Positions 30,214-41,647 of a DNA stretch of 64,000 nt are shown here, in pieces. The position numbers and the translations under genes are program-made. The notes beneath the pieces were generated by a model. That model saw nothing but the letters and a program-made list of their open reading frames with translations. It did no database searches and had not been told where the DNA came from. This stretch comes from Megascapheus bottae. Its lineage: Eukaryota > Chordata > Mammalia > Rodentia > Geomyidae. Numbering within the stretch: the first letter of the stretch is position 1; every line of letters begins with the position of its first letter. Where the stretch lies: NCBI GenBank assembly GCA_024803745.1, contig JANJXV010000013.1, positions 54,654,501 to 54,718,500 of the forward strand. The letters run 5' to 3'.

Positions 30214-31562
30214 TTACGTGCGGGCGTTTCGCTCTGTCTCTGCCAGGCACTCTCTGACCAGTGCCCGGGCATGGATGATGCCTGTGGCGGGGCATGATGG
30301 GGAAGTGACATGCAGGGTCTCAGCCGCCCTCTGCCACCCTCTAGGAGCCACTTCCCTCCCCACCTCTTTCTGTTCAGAAAGATCAGACTAGAGAGGGCAG
30401 CGAGTTTGGCCTAGTGGTAAGAGTGCTGGCCTAACATGCATGAAGAGCCCGGCTTGATTCCATGGTACCCACAGAGAGGGGGGAAAAAAGCCAGAAGTAG
30501 GGGCCGGGAGTTTGGCCTAGTGGTAGAGTGCTTGTCTAGCATGCACGAAGACCCGGGTTCGATTCCTTGGTACCACATACATAGAAAAAAGCCGGAAGTG
30601 GTGCTGAGGCTCAAGTGGTAGAGCTCTAGCCTTGAGAAAGTCCAAGGACAGTGCTCAGGCCCTGAGCTCAAGCCCAGGACTGGCAAAAAAAAAGCCAGAA
30701 GTAGTGGTGCGATTCAAGTGGTAGAGCTCTAGCCTTGAAAGGAAAGCCCAAGGACAGTGCTCAGACCGTGAGTTCAAGGCCCAGGACTGGCAAAAAAAAA
30801 AAAAAAAGACCAGCCCAGAAACCCTCAAATTCATACTGCTGAGCTGTAAATTCCGAAGCGCCTTCCTGGAAGTGAGGAGGACTGTCCCGTGTGTGTGGCC
30901 TCACTTACCTCTCTTCAGGCGTTCCATGGCACTCTTGCTGCCCGCATAGGTGGGCCGGATCTCTTTACCCATCTCTTCTATGACCGACAGCAGGTCCGTG
31001 TAGGTGCTCTGGGAGCCCTGGGCACCAGGGGGCTTCATGGCCTGTGTCAAGAGCGTAGCGATGTGGACTCGGCCCCCCGGGGCCCTCTGCCCTCATCTCA
31101 AGACCAGCCCCCGGCCAAACTCACCTGCACATAGCCCATGGAGGGCGGTCCAAAGTCGTTAAACAGGGGTCTGAAAGGGGCAGCGGCTCCTGGCACTGAG
31201 CCCGACGGCGACGGGACACTACCGGCTGCAACGGGGGCGAGCGTCAGAGGTTAGCGCGCGCACGGAGGCCCCCACTTTCCAAAGTCCCCCGGGCGGCCCG
31301 GAGGGCCCACTTCCCCGCTTCCACACCGCCAAACTCCAGAAGCACGCCCGCTCCTCCCCCGCGCTCCGCCCCAGCCCCGGCCTGACCACGCCCACTCCGC
31401 AGGTCAGGAAACTGAGGCCGGGCGGGGGAGGCGGCAGGCACCGCCGGGGCACGCGAGCGAGGGTGGGGTTCCGTCCTCACCTGTAGGGACCGGGGTGCCT
31501 GGCCCAGGGGTGCTGGAGCCCGGGGTGCTGCTGGGGGCGGGGGCGATGGGCTTGTAAGACAT
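30214..31562 (-). CDS. Cdk2ap2: Cyclin-dependent kinase 2-associated protein 2 (DOC-1R)
   Basis: A small DOC-1 family protein linked to CDK2 regulation and the NuRD complex (established knowledge). Coding exons are 31481-31562, 31125-31225, 30909-31041 and 30214-30281, 384 bp in total, for 127 aa. The N-terminus [20 protein letters not shown] is low-complexity. The conserved C-terminal half includes [20 protein letters not shown] and [18 protein letters not shown], the helical DOC-1 homology region. Human has 126 aa; the extra residue is an alanine at the exon 1/2 junction (VPT-A-GSV). The start was chosen by homology and lies at the CpG island edge. The gene is co-directional with Pitpnm1, whose 5' region begins just past this gene's poly(A) site. 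Confidence 0.96.
30394..30808 (+). repeat. Nested ID-like SINEs
   Basis: The outer copy is 30394-30500 plus 30705-30808. The inner, fuller copy is 30501-30687. AAAAAAGCCAGAAGTAG stands on both sides (30484-30500 and 30688-30704) as the target-site duplication. Located in Cdk2ap2 intron 3. Confidence 0.85.
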
Positions 31563-32470
31563 CCCCAACTCGTAGGTGCGGCGGACGCCAGCCGGCCGCT
31601 CCTCCGGGGTTGGCTGCCGGGCAGCTCAGCCGCGCTCTGATTGGCAAGCGGGCTGCACGCCCCTGGTAAATAGAGCTCCGGCCGGAAGGGCGGACGGCGA
31701 CGGACGCTCCTCACTCCCGATTGGCGGGCGCCGCTGTCATTCCAGCCTCCTTATTGGCCAAGGCCTGCCCCCGCAGGCCGCAATCGCTGCTGATTGGCTG
31801 GCGCCTTCCGGACCTCGCACCTGTCTCCTCCCGATTGGGCAGTGGCCACCGCCCTCCGCAATTGGCGAGTTCGCGGCCCGGGCCCGCGCGCTCTCAATCC
31901 GATTAGTCCCAAGGCCCGAGAGGCGGGGCCTCGAAAGCTCGGACCGAGGTCCGGCGGCCGCCGAGGGTCGCCCCGTGGAGACCGTCCCGGGCTTGGGCGC
32001 CGCCGCCGTCCCGCCACCGTCCCCCCCTCCGTCCCACCGCCTCGCGCGTCCGCGCGGCCCGGCCTCGCTCCGCCTCGGGTCGCCCTCGTCGCCGGACGCG
32101 CCGCCCCTCCGCTCCCGGTGCCGGCAGACGCGGGGCTTTGACGTGCCGAACCTTCTGCCCCACCCCGAGCGCTCCTACGTCACCTTTCACCGGTTCAACA
32201 TCCTCTGCCCGCTCTGCGCATGCGCCCGCCTCGGGCCTTCATTTGTTCCCATGGCAACGGGTCCCGCCCCAACGCCACCCCCCGCGGGGCTGCGTCGGGA
32301 TTGGCCGTCCCGGGGCCTCGCTGAGGTTCGGTTCCAGGGTGGTCTCAGACCCTCATCCTGCACCCCGAGCCCCGCGCCTCCGCCCCGGATAACGACAGCG
32401 GCGGCAGTCAACCTTCCAGGCTCCCTATTACCTACGTGCTGGACCCGGGGTCTTGAAGGAGAGCATCGCC
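31563..32470 (-). promoter_or_regulatory. Cdk2ap2 CpG-island promoter with inverted CCAAT-box array
   Basis: ATTGG (CCAAT on the gene strand) occurs at 31640, 31720, 31753, 31793, 31834 and 31861, and again at 32300. CRE-like motifs TGACGTG (near 32140) and TACGTCA (near 32176) lie farther up. There is no TATA box. NF-Y binding to such clusters is typical of cell-cycle promoters; that function here is inferred. Confidence 0.65.
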
Positions 32471-32504
32471 GGGAGCCGGCCAGCCCTTCCCCCCAGGCAG
32501 GTGG

Positions 32505-32580
32505 CTGCCCTCCTTAGGCCTCAGTTTTCCCATCTGAAAAATGGAGAAATAACCACCTCAGGATGGCTGCTTGGATGAAA
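32505..32580 (-). repeat. MIR-like ancient SINE fragment
   Basis: Reverse MIR signature: TCAGTTTTCCCATCTGAAAA, then ATGGAGAAATAACC. Confidence 0.5.
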
Positions 32581-33600
32581 TTAATATTCATAATGGCTTG
32601 AGCCATTCATGTCTTCCGACGCTTCAAGCCTAGCTCGCAGAACCCTCCTCCAACTGGAACTCCTTTGGCTCCTTCACCAAACCTCTCTGGCTTTGTGAAT
32701 CCTTCCTGCTCAGGTTCTACAGTTTTCAGGCCATTCATCTATCTAGCAAACATTTTCTAATTTCTTCTTCCTCTATTCTACATCTTGTGCTCAGTGAGAT
32801 CAACTGGCCATGGCTGTGGGTCTCTGTGGAGCCTCGCTTTAGGGGACCAAAGTGAGCCGAGGCACTGCATCGAGTGCAGAGTGCAGATAAATGGACAGAG
32901 TGCATTGGAACTCAGAGGAGGAGACTGGCTGATGACATCACAGAAATCTCATTGGAGCTGGCATTTGCACAAGTGGAGGTAGAAGCAGAAATGGGGGTGG
33001 CACCCCAAGAGGAGAGACTGGCATGTGCAAACCTGGCATGGGAGAGCACAGGTGATTGGAAAACAGTCTCCTCTTTCCCTGGAGAGTTCACTTGGAAGTG
33101 GGTGGGGTAGTAGAGACCCCAGCTTGTAAGCAAGGTGTAAGCAAGCTGCCACTGCAGTGTCAGCTGTTTTCTAAGCAGCCATTCCTGAAACTCATTCATG
33201 GATGTCACCATCTAGTTAATGGTGCCTTTAAACCAGCTTGCTTTTTCCTGTACTGGGTTTTGAACTTAAACCCTCACTCCACCAGTTTCATCATACTTCC
33301 AGCCCTGTTCTCTAGGAAGTTTCTCATGATTTTGAGTCTCTAAGTCATATTCAAACTGTGCTACTGTTAGAATCCTAAGTGCTCATCCAGCTACCCAAGA
33401 TCTCCCACTCCTTACCCAGGGAACCAAGCTGAGCACCGCAGAAGGGCCATGAGTAGAGATAAAGGAGAGCTACTGATTCATTCCACCGTTACTGCTTTGG
33501 GAATCCCAACTCCCCATTCCTTTCAAGCTGTAGGCATTCCTACTTTCTCCGTTGCCAGCCTTTTAGTCTATCTGGGCTAATACATAGACAAAACAGAATA
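32581..33600. other. Intergenic sequence, nothing recognised
   Basis: Unique-looking sequence between the Cdk2ap2 promoter and the first SINE upstream. Open frames are all under 100 codons and overlap on both strands without splice support. Confidence 0.5.
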
Positions 33601-33602
33601 AC

Positions 33603-33770
33603 TGGGGCCAGGAGTGTTTGCCTAGCATGCCCAAAACCCTGTACCACATCAAAGAAGCAGGAAGTGGTGCTGTGGCTCAAGTGGTAGAGCACTAGCCTTG
33701 AGAAAGCTCAAGGGCAGTACCCAGGCTCTGAGTTCAAGCCCCAGGATGGGCCAAAAAACAGACAGACAAA
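33603..33770 (+). repeat. ID-like SINE, internally deleted
   Basis: GGGGCCAGGAGTGTTTGCCTAGC start; right arm GTGGCTCAAGTGGTAGAGC; A/C-rich tail. Confidence 0.75.
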
Positions 33771-34211
33771 ACAGACTGCCAAACTGAGTGGCTTAAACAA
33801 TAAAAGATTGTTTCCCTGGTTCTTGGTGCTGGGTATCAGCTTGGTTGTTTTCTAATAGGAGCTACTGCTTGTCATCAAAGGGCCTTTCTCATACAGGAAG
33901 GAAGAGGGCGCACATGCAGGCGCGCATGCACACACACACTCACGTGGCCTGGGGACTCCTTCCTTATAAGGACATTGCTATCATCTCAGAGCACATGTAT
34001 GACCTCACTTAACCTCAATACCTTCCTCAGAGGCCACACTGGGACTCAAGGTTTCCATATATGAATTTAGGGGGTGACACATTCAGTTCACAGCATCCAT
34101 ATTCTGGGAAGGGGTGCTTAGAAGGTGACAGCAACTCTTAGCTTGGTATAGACTGTAGTTTTAGATGGCTCCCCTCTGCCACTTGAGCCACAGCTCAGTC
34201 AATCAGAGATA

Positions 34212-34655
34212 AGAATCTGGGGCTGGGAGCACAACCTAGTGGGAGAGTGCTTACCTTGCATGCACAAAGCCCTGGGTTCAATTCCTTGGTACCAAATACA
34301 TAGAAAAAGCAGGAAGTGGTGCTGGGCTCAAGTGGCAGAGCGCTAGCCTTGAACATAAAGTGTCCAAGGACAGTGCCCAGGCCCTGAATCCAAGCCCCAC
34401 AACTTACCAAAAAAAAAATCTCACAGACTTTCCTACCCAGTCTGGTTTTGAACCATGACCCTTAGATCTGAGTAGCTAAGCTTAGAAGCATGAATCACCA
34501 GTGCCCAACTCAACTTTCTTTTTTTTGGTTGGTGGTGGGGCTTGAACTCTGGGCTTGGGCACTGTCCCTGAGCTCTTTAGCTCAAGGCTAGGGCTCTGTC
34601 CTTGGAGCCACTTCCGGTTTGCTGGTCGTTAATCGGAGATAAGAGTCTCCATGAA
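34212..34655. repeat. Forward ID-like SINE (34212-34415) and two reverse B1-like/ID-like fragments (34420-34655)
   Basis: The forward copy has CTAGTGGGAGAGTGCTTACC and GGGTTCAATTCCTTGG. The reverse copies show CTTTCCTACCCAGTCTGG and GGGGCTTGAACTCTGGGC. Confidence 0.75.
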
Positions 34656-35167
34656 TGAGCTACAGGAGCCCCTCGTTCAGTGCTGGGGGAGTTCAGAATG
34701 GCACACAGCCACTTTGGAAGGTGAGCTGCTGGCATCTCCCAAGAATTAGATGTAGTCCTACACTGCAGCCCAGCAGCTACCCTCCTAGATGCTGACCAAC
34801 CGATTGAAAAACGTATTTCCCCACCATAAGGAGCACGGGCATGTTTAGAGGAGTTTTATAATCTCCCAAACCAGAGGCAACCCGGATGCCCTTTCTGCTA
34901 ATCAGCTTTCTGTTGCGCTAAAGAACTAGCTCAGAGCATCAACTTCTAAGGAAGCAAGGTTTGTTTCCTAGTTTTGGTCCACGGTGACTCGTTGCTTTGG
35001 GTCTGTGGTGAGGCACAGCTGTGGCAGGGTGCACGTGGCATGGAACAGGTGGCTCTGGAGAAGAGGACAGGCTCCCAACAGGCCCTGCTTCAGCAGTTTC
35101 CACCGCGGGCATCAGTGTTGGGAGATAGGAACCAAGTCTTCAACAACCCGGCATTGAAAATCCAAAC

Positions 35168-35950
35168 AGGCCAGGTGCTGGTGGCTCACACCTAGAATCC
35201 TAGCTACTGAGGAGACGGAGATTGGAGCATCCAAGTTCAAAGCCAGCCTGGGGCAGGAAAGTCTTTTCTTTCTTTTCTTTTTTTGTGGGTCATGGGGCTT
35301 GAACCCAGCCTGGGCGCTGTCCCTGAGCTGTTCAGCTCAAGGCTACCGCCCTACTCCTGGGCCTGGTTATTGTCCCTGAGCTCTTCAGCTCAAAGCTACC
35401 ACCCTACCCTGGAGCCAAGCCCCACTTCCCGTTTTCTAGAGGATAATTGGAGATAAGAGTCTCAGGTCCTTTTATGCCTGGGCTGGCTTTGAACCTTGAT
35501 CCTCAGATCTCAGCCTCCAGGGTAGCTAGGGTTACAGGCATGAGCCACAGTGCCCAACTCTGGGGCAGGAAAGTCTGAGAGATTCTTATCTCCAATTAAC
35601 TAATAAAAAGCTGGAAATAGTTGGGCACATGCCTGTAATCCTAGCTACTCAGGAGGCTGAGATCTGAGGACTGAGGTTCAAAGCCAGTTTGGGCACTAAA
35701 GTATGTGAATCCCTTATCTCCAATTAACCACCGGAAAACCAGAAGTGGCACTGTGGTTCAAGGGGTAGGGTGATAGCCTTCAGCTGAAGAACTCAGGGAC
35801 AGTGCCCATGCCCAGAGTTCAAGCCCCATGACCAACCAAAAAAAAAAAAAAGCTGAAAGTAGAGCTGTGGCTCAAGTGATACAGCCTTGAGTGGAAAAAG
35901 ATAAGCAAGAACTAGGAGGGCCTGAGTTCAAGCCCGAGTATGGGCACAAA
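35168..35950 (+). repeat. SINE cluster with a nested reverse insertion
   Basis: The outer forward B1-like/ID-like SINE (35168-35247 resuming at 35577, to about 35610) is split by a reverse SINE insertion at 35265-35559. The 17-mer CTGGGGCAGGAAAGTCT flanks it at 35248-35264 and 35560-35576. A second forward copy (35612-35850) and a partial right arm (35855-35950) follow. Confidence 0.88.
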
Positions 35951-36739
35951 AATTCATGCACCCCCTGAGTGCTGGGGGGTTGGGGCTCAATTGTAGGGCA
36001 TCTGCCCAGCAACCCTGAGGTCCTAAGTTCAAACGCTAGCACCAGAAAGGAACAGGAAACAAACCCAGAGCCAGTGTGATGTGAACACCACGAAGACTAC
36101 CCCTTACCTCCTGTGTCTCGACCCCAAGGCTCCAGGCTGAGACCCGTGGGGCTGCCAGGGCGCCCCTGCTCCGCAGAGACATCTTTCCAGGCAGCACTGC
36201 CCTCAGTGCCAGCTGTCAGACTCCCTGCAAAGCCACTGCTTGCCCCAGGCTGCCAGCTTGGCAGGGGTGATCACCTAATTGAGGTTTAGGATTAATTGGG
36301 ATCCTCTAGGAGCGTGGCACCGAGGCTCTGCTGCCAGTCTTTGCACCTTGACACTCAGGCTCCAAGCTAGAAGTGCTGGCAGTGCCTGTTTGTTCTGTCC
36401 CAGGGGCCATGAGGCTTGGGCACCAGAAGTGACTGCCTCCTCTTTTCCTGGGGGGCAGGCAGGAGCTGCATGCCAGGTCTTTGCTGTAGCCAGAAGTGGC
36501 TGAGCCCCATCCTGGGTCCACCTTGCCGGGAAGAGCCTGCCCAGAATGGCACTGAGACTTCAGAGTCCTTGAGGCTACATGCCAGCCCCAGCACCCATCA
36601 TAATCACCTATGCCTTCATGCCAGTCGCTCATTTTCCTACATTGGGCCCAGGTAAAGGGCTGGACCGACTTGGAGACCATGGAAATTACAGCCAGGTCCT
36701 CAAAGGGCAACACACAAGTGGACCTCTTTATGTGATATT

Positions 36740-37110
36740 TGTGCTGGCACTGGGGCTTGAACTCAGTCAGGGTCTGTGCACAGTCCCACAGTTTTTTTTT
36801 TTTTCCCTCCAGTCCTGGGGCTTGAGCTCAGGGCCTGAGAACTGTCCTTGGACTTTCTCAAGGCTAGAGCTCTACCACTTGAGCCACAGCAGCATTTCTG
36901 GCTTTTTCTATGTATGTGGTACACCAAGGAATCGAACCTGGGTCTTCGTGCATGCTAGGCAAGCACTCTACCACTAGGCCAAACCTCCGGTCCGGTCCCT
37001 CAGTTTTTTACTCAAGGCTGGTGCTCTATTTTTTGAGCCAGAGTTCTGATTGATTGGAGATAAGAGGTCTTAGAGACTTTCCTGGCAGGGATGGATTTAA
37101 GCATGATTCC
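36740..37110 (-). repeat. Reverse B1-like/ID-like SINE interrupted by a reverse ID-like SINE
   Basis: The outer copy is 36740-36792 and about 37000-37110. The inner copy is about 36793-36995 with its own T-rich tail. The junctions share a near-duplicate GTCCC(A/T)CAGTTTTT. Confidence 0.7.
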
Positions 37111-37297
37111 TATGGCCTGAGGCAGTGTGGTCTCTAATCACTAGACTATCTGCTGGGGCTTGAAGGTCTGAGTTTCTTCCCAAAATCCTGTTCAAACTTA
37201 ACTCCCAGCCCAACAGCCGCTGGGAGCGAGGCCCTTGAAGGGTGTCTAAGCTTTGAGGGCTTTGTTTTTACAGGCAGGATCAGGAATGTTGGGCCCA

Positions 37298-37500
37298 GAC
37301 AGAGGCTCAAGACTGTAGTTCCTAGTCAGTAGACTATGATCTGAAGATCCTGGTTTGAAGCCAGCTGGGGCAGGAAAATCCCTGAGACTCCAATTAACCA
37401 GCAAAAAGCCAGAAGCACAGCTGTGGTTTAAGTGGTAGACTGTCAGCCTTGAGTAAAAAAGCTAAGGGACAGCACCTAAGCCTTAAGTTCTAGTTCCAGT
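37298..37500 (+). repeat. B1-like/ID-like SINE, diverged
   Basis: CTCAAGACTGTAGTTCCTAG start and right arm TTAAGTGGTAGACTGTCAGC. Confidence 0.65.
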
Positions 37501-38215
37501 TCCAGCTACACAGAAGGGCTGAGGTTAAGCCCAGTGATCAGATCCTCCTTCTACCCTATTCAGACAGTACTGGGGGGCCCAGGAAGAGCAGATGTCAACG
37601 CTAATAGGGAGAGGGGTCTCCTGATGCCCCTACCCCAGTCCTCTGCCAAGCTAACTCCTGGAAGCTAAAGGCAGGAAGCTCTGCACAGCCCCTTTCAGGC
37701 TGCAACTGGAAGAAATGTCCCCAGGCATTGGAGAATTCCTAGTCTGTCTCTCAGCTACTTCCTCCTCACTCTAATCCATCACCCAGAGCCCAGAGCTGCT
37801 TTGGGATACACGGGAAAATGTGGATCCGGTTCAGAAGCCAACTGGGTTTATCCATCCTGGAGTAAGATCTGATGCATGCTCTGAGCGGGGCCCAGGATCT
37901 GGAATAGAAGAAGGGATCCCCACATTCCTGGAGGTCACAACTGGGGTGGGGGGCTTTGTGGTCAAAGAGGGCCGCCCCAGGACTGGACTTGTGGGGGTCA
38001 AATGTGAGGTTGCAAGAGAAGCAATTGAGAGCAGACAGTCTCCACAGGCTTGAAGAAGCTGTATTGTCTGATAAACAGGGGTGAGGTGTGAAGACAAACG
38101 CAGGCATTGTGTCCAGGCAGGAATGGGGAGGACTGGACAAGATGGACCTCAAGGAATGGGCAGAGGCCGGCGTCCTCAAGGCCTATCTGGTGTCTCCAGC
38201 TTCTTCTGCCCAGGT

Positions 38216-39295
38216 TCAGCGAGACATCATACGCACAAATTCTGCAGGAAAAAGGCCAGAGTTGGAGGGATTTTCCTAACCTCATTTGGGTTGAGGCCAA
38301 TCTGCCTGCTTTAGAGTGGGCTGCAGTATGACGGAGGAGGGGGGCTTCAAGGTCATTAAGGTCATTCCCTGACTGAACTACTTTCTCCCCCTCCTTTTTT
38401 TTTTTTTTTTTGGCCAGTTCTAGGTCTTGAACTCAGGGCTTGAGCACTGTCCCTGGACTTTCTCAAGGCCAGAGCTCTGCCATTTGAGCTGTAGTTCCAT
38501 TTCCAGCTTTTTTCTATGTATGTGGTATGGAGGAATTGAACTTGGGTCTTTGTGCATGCTAGGCAAACACTCTACCACTAGGCCAAACTCCTGGCCTCTG
38601 TTTCCCTTGTTGCTAAGCTTCGTATACTACTCAGAACCTCTGGGACCTACTCTGTGGAGGCCATTTTTTAAAATGTTCTTGCATTTCCTACGAATAACTT
38701 TCCTCTGTAGAGAGGGAGCCACACGGGAGATTCCCCGGTCCAGAGTCCAGTCATGGCCCCACGGGACTGGGCCACCTTTGTCCCAAGTCTGTTGGAGTCT
38801 CAGGGTGGCGGGTGGTACCTTCGAAGTCCACCAGGCCGTCTCCATTGAGGTCCACGTCCTGGAGAATCTCGTCCACCTCCCGCTGGCTCAGCCGCTCCCC
38901 GAGCAGGGCCTTGAGTGCTGCCCTGAGCTCCCCGATGCTGATGCGGCCATCCCCGTTGGTGTCAAACTGCAGTGGCATGGGCGGTGGTGTGGGGTCATGG
39001 AGGGGGGTGCTTCCGGTCACCCTCCCTGTGCCTGGCCGCCCCTGCCCGCGCACCTCCCGGAAGGCATCCCGCAGCTCCCGCACCCCGATCATGTCTGCCG
39101 TCTCGGCCAGCAGCTTGGGGCCCATCAGCTCCACAAAGTCTTCGAAATCCACCTTCCCGCCACCTGGGGGTTAGGTGGTTAGAGACCCCACGAGAGCCTC
39201 CCCCTCCCTCCCTCCGCTGCCCTCCCTCCTGCCCATCCTCCCCCACCCTCCTTTGCTGTCCAGGGCCTGGCCACCTTGTTTCCAGCTGGGAATCA

Positions 39296-39363
<68 letters not shown>

Positions 39364-40088
39364 TCTCTCTCTCTCCTCTCTCTTTCACACACACACACAC
39401 ACGCACACACAGAGCGTAGATTGGCCCAAGCAAAGAGAGAAGATGGTGACATTCTCAGGACCACCTCTGGGCCGGGGGCCACGCGCCTTCAAACTGGCCA
39501 GGCCGTGTGGGGACCTCGGGGAGGGGCAGTCGGGGCTCACGCACTGATCTGCTGGGAGATCTCAATGAGCTCCATCTCCGTGGGCATGTAGCCCAGCGTC
39601 CGCATGCAGGCGCCCAGCTCCCGGCAGCCGATGTAGCCATCCCGATCTCGGTCGAACTCCTGGAAGGCGACCTGCAGCTCTGCCGGGCAGGGTGAGGTCA
39701 GATCTCCCCATAGCCCTCCCTGGCCAGCCTGGACCCCCAGCCTCCTTCCTTTGATGCATTCGCTCCTCCTGAAGGTCAGTTCCTGTCCGGACAGTCCTGC
39801 CTCACCACCTTTTAACCTATTTATTTTCTTTTTAGCCAGGCACTGGTGGCTCAGGCCTGAAGATGTAGTTATTCAGGAAACTGAGATCTGACCATCATGG
39901 TCTGAAGCCAGCCTGGGCAGAAAAGCCCACGAGACGACTCTTATCTCCAATTAACCACCAAAAAGCTGGAGGTAGAGCTGAGGCTCAAGTGGTAGAGTGT
40001 TAACTTTGAGCCAAAAACAAAACAAAACAAAACCTCAGGGACAGTGTCCAGGCCCTGGGTTCAAGCCCCAGGACCAGCATGCAGAAGT

Positions 40089-40127
<39 letters not shown>

Positions 40128-41647
40128 GGTAAAAATATGGGGCTGAAGCATAGAGCTTGCTTGCCACACCTAAGGTCTGAGTTCAATACCCAGCAACATA
40201 TAAGACAGAGAGGGGGGCGGGATAACAGAAAGAGAAAGAGGTGCCTGACCCAACCCCCTGGAGTCAGAAATCTGGACCATTCTCCCCCCTAGTTTCTCAT
40301 CCTCTGCATTGCCCCTCCCCTCCCCGGCCTCCTCTGGCACCATTTACACACACATGCCAGCCCCAGCTCAAAGGTCCTGTACCTAGTTTTCCAGTTTCCC
40401 AGTGGGCACTCAGGCAGTGCCAGTAGACAGGCACCTGCTGAAGGCCTTGACCTGCCTGACAGTGACACGGAGGGACTGCCAGTTGCACAACCTTGGCTAC
40501 TTCCTCACTCCTGTCCCCTACAGCCTTCTTGTTCCTTGCTCCTTCTGAGACCACTGAGGCCCCCCTCTTACCCACCCACCCTAGGCCACCTGGGCCTGGT
40601 CCCGTCTCAGTCCCTTTACCTTCAATCTCCTCTGGCCGCAGCTCCCGGTCCTAGGGACACAGGTGGGTTAGCAGCTCCCCACATGGCCCAGCTTTCTGCA
40701 TCTTCTCCCCTGCTCCCTGGGCTTCCAGCCTGCCCTGTCCCCGGCCCCTGTGTGCTGCTGCTGCCTCTTCTCCTTGGCCTGGGCATCTTGGGTGCCCTCT
40801 TCCCTGTCATAGGTCAGGCCATTTGCAGAGCCTCCCACCCTCCCCGGCATCCCTTCCACCCTCATCTGGGACTTTAACAAGAGACAGATCAGGGGGTCTG
40901 GTAGAACCCCCACTCTGACGCCCCTCCAGCCTCTCCCTCCTGTTCAGGAAGCAGCAAAGCAGAGGGACAAGGGTGGCAGGCTGGCTGGCAGGAGGTCGGG
41001 TAGCTGTACATACGAGTTGAGTGGCGGCAATGCTGGGCCGAAGAAAGATGCAGGCTGGTCCCACCAGGCTGCCAAGCACGGAGTAGCCCTGGGTGCCCCC
41101 TGGCTCCTCAGGGGGGGAGCAGGGGCGGGGGTGGGGGACCCCCTGGGGGGAGCCGGGCCACTGCCAGGCATCCTGCAGCAGAGCCAGCTGTGAGCAAGAA
41201 GACTGGCCCTCCCACCCTCTCCAGGCCCCTTCTCAGCCTGACCTCCCCTTGAAACCCTGCACAAGACATGTGCACAAGACTCTTGCGCATGATGCTCCAG
41301 GCTGGAAAGAGTCCCCCTCCCACACCCTGACAGTTTAGTTGGGTCAACTGAGGCCAAGAGACCTGTGTCACCCAGCCAAGGCTCCTAGCATGGAGCAGCT
41401 GGCCTGGAAACAGGCATTCTAGCTGGGAGGCAGCAGCCTGAGTGAGCCAAGAGGAGCTGAGTCTGGGGACATCCAGTGAAAAGTGAGCCATCAGCCGCTC
41501 CATCCTGGGGTTGTGCCAGCCCTGTCCTCTCAGGACTGTGTCCACCTGCCTGACCCCTAGGGTCATCCCGGCTCTAGGCCTTGGTTTCTCTCCCGATCCC
41601 CCTACCTTAGGCCCTCGGTGCCGAGGCCTCTTGGCACAGTTCCCCAT
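38216..41647 (-). CDS. Cabp2: Calcium-binding protein 2
   Basis: A calmodulin-like sensor that modulates Cav1 channel inactivation in inner hair cells and retina (established knowledge). Coding exons are 41606-41647, 41014-41172, 40620-40650, 39545-39679, 39054-39163, 38819-38966 and 38216-38241, 651 bp in total, for 216 aa (human long form 220). MGNCAKRP carries Gly2 and Cys4 for myristoylation and palmitoylation. EF1 is [14 protein letters not shown]2 is degenerate ([10 protein letters not shown]), EF3 is [12 protein letters not shown] and EF4 is [12 protein letters not shown]. The 31 bp exon 3 and 26 bp last exon are tiny; the last reads EFVRMMSR then stop. All junctions are GT-AG. Skipping exon 2 keeps frame, matching the known short isoform. 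The nearest neighbours are Cdk2ap2 (same strand) and the GSTP gene (opposite strand). Confidence 0.96.
38395..38598 (-). repeat. Reverse ID-like dimeric SINE in the last Cabp2 intron
   Basis: Poly(T), GCCAGTTCTAGGTCTTGAAC and GGCAAACACTCTACCACTAGG. Confidence 0.85.
39298..39411. repeat. (CT)n followed by (CA)n microsatellite in a Cabp2 intron
   Basis: CT repeat about 39298-39384, nearly pure, passing into CA repeat about 39386-39411. It lies about 130 bp from the Cabp2 exon 4 donor and exon 5 acceptor. Confidence 0.95.
39834..40126 (+). repeat. B1-like/ID-like SINE followed by (CA)n
   Basis: AGCCAGGCACTGGTGGCTCAGGCC start and right arm GGGTTCAAGCCCCAGGACC, then a CA microsatellite at 40091-40125 in the tail position. 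Confidence 0.85.
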
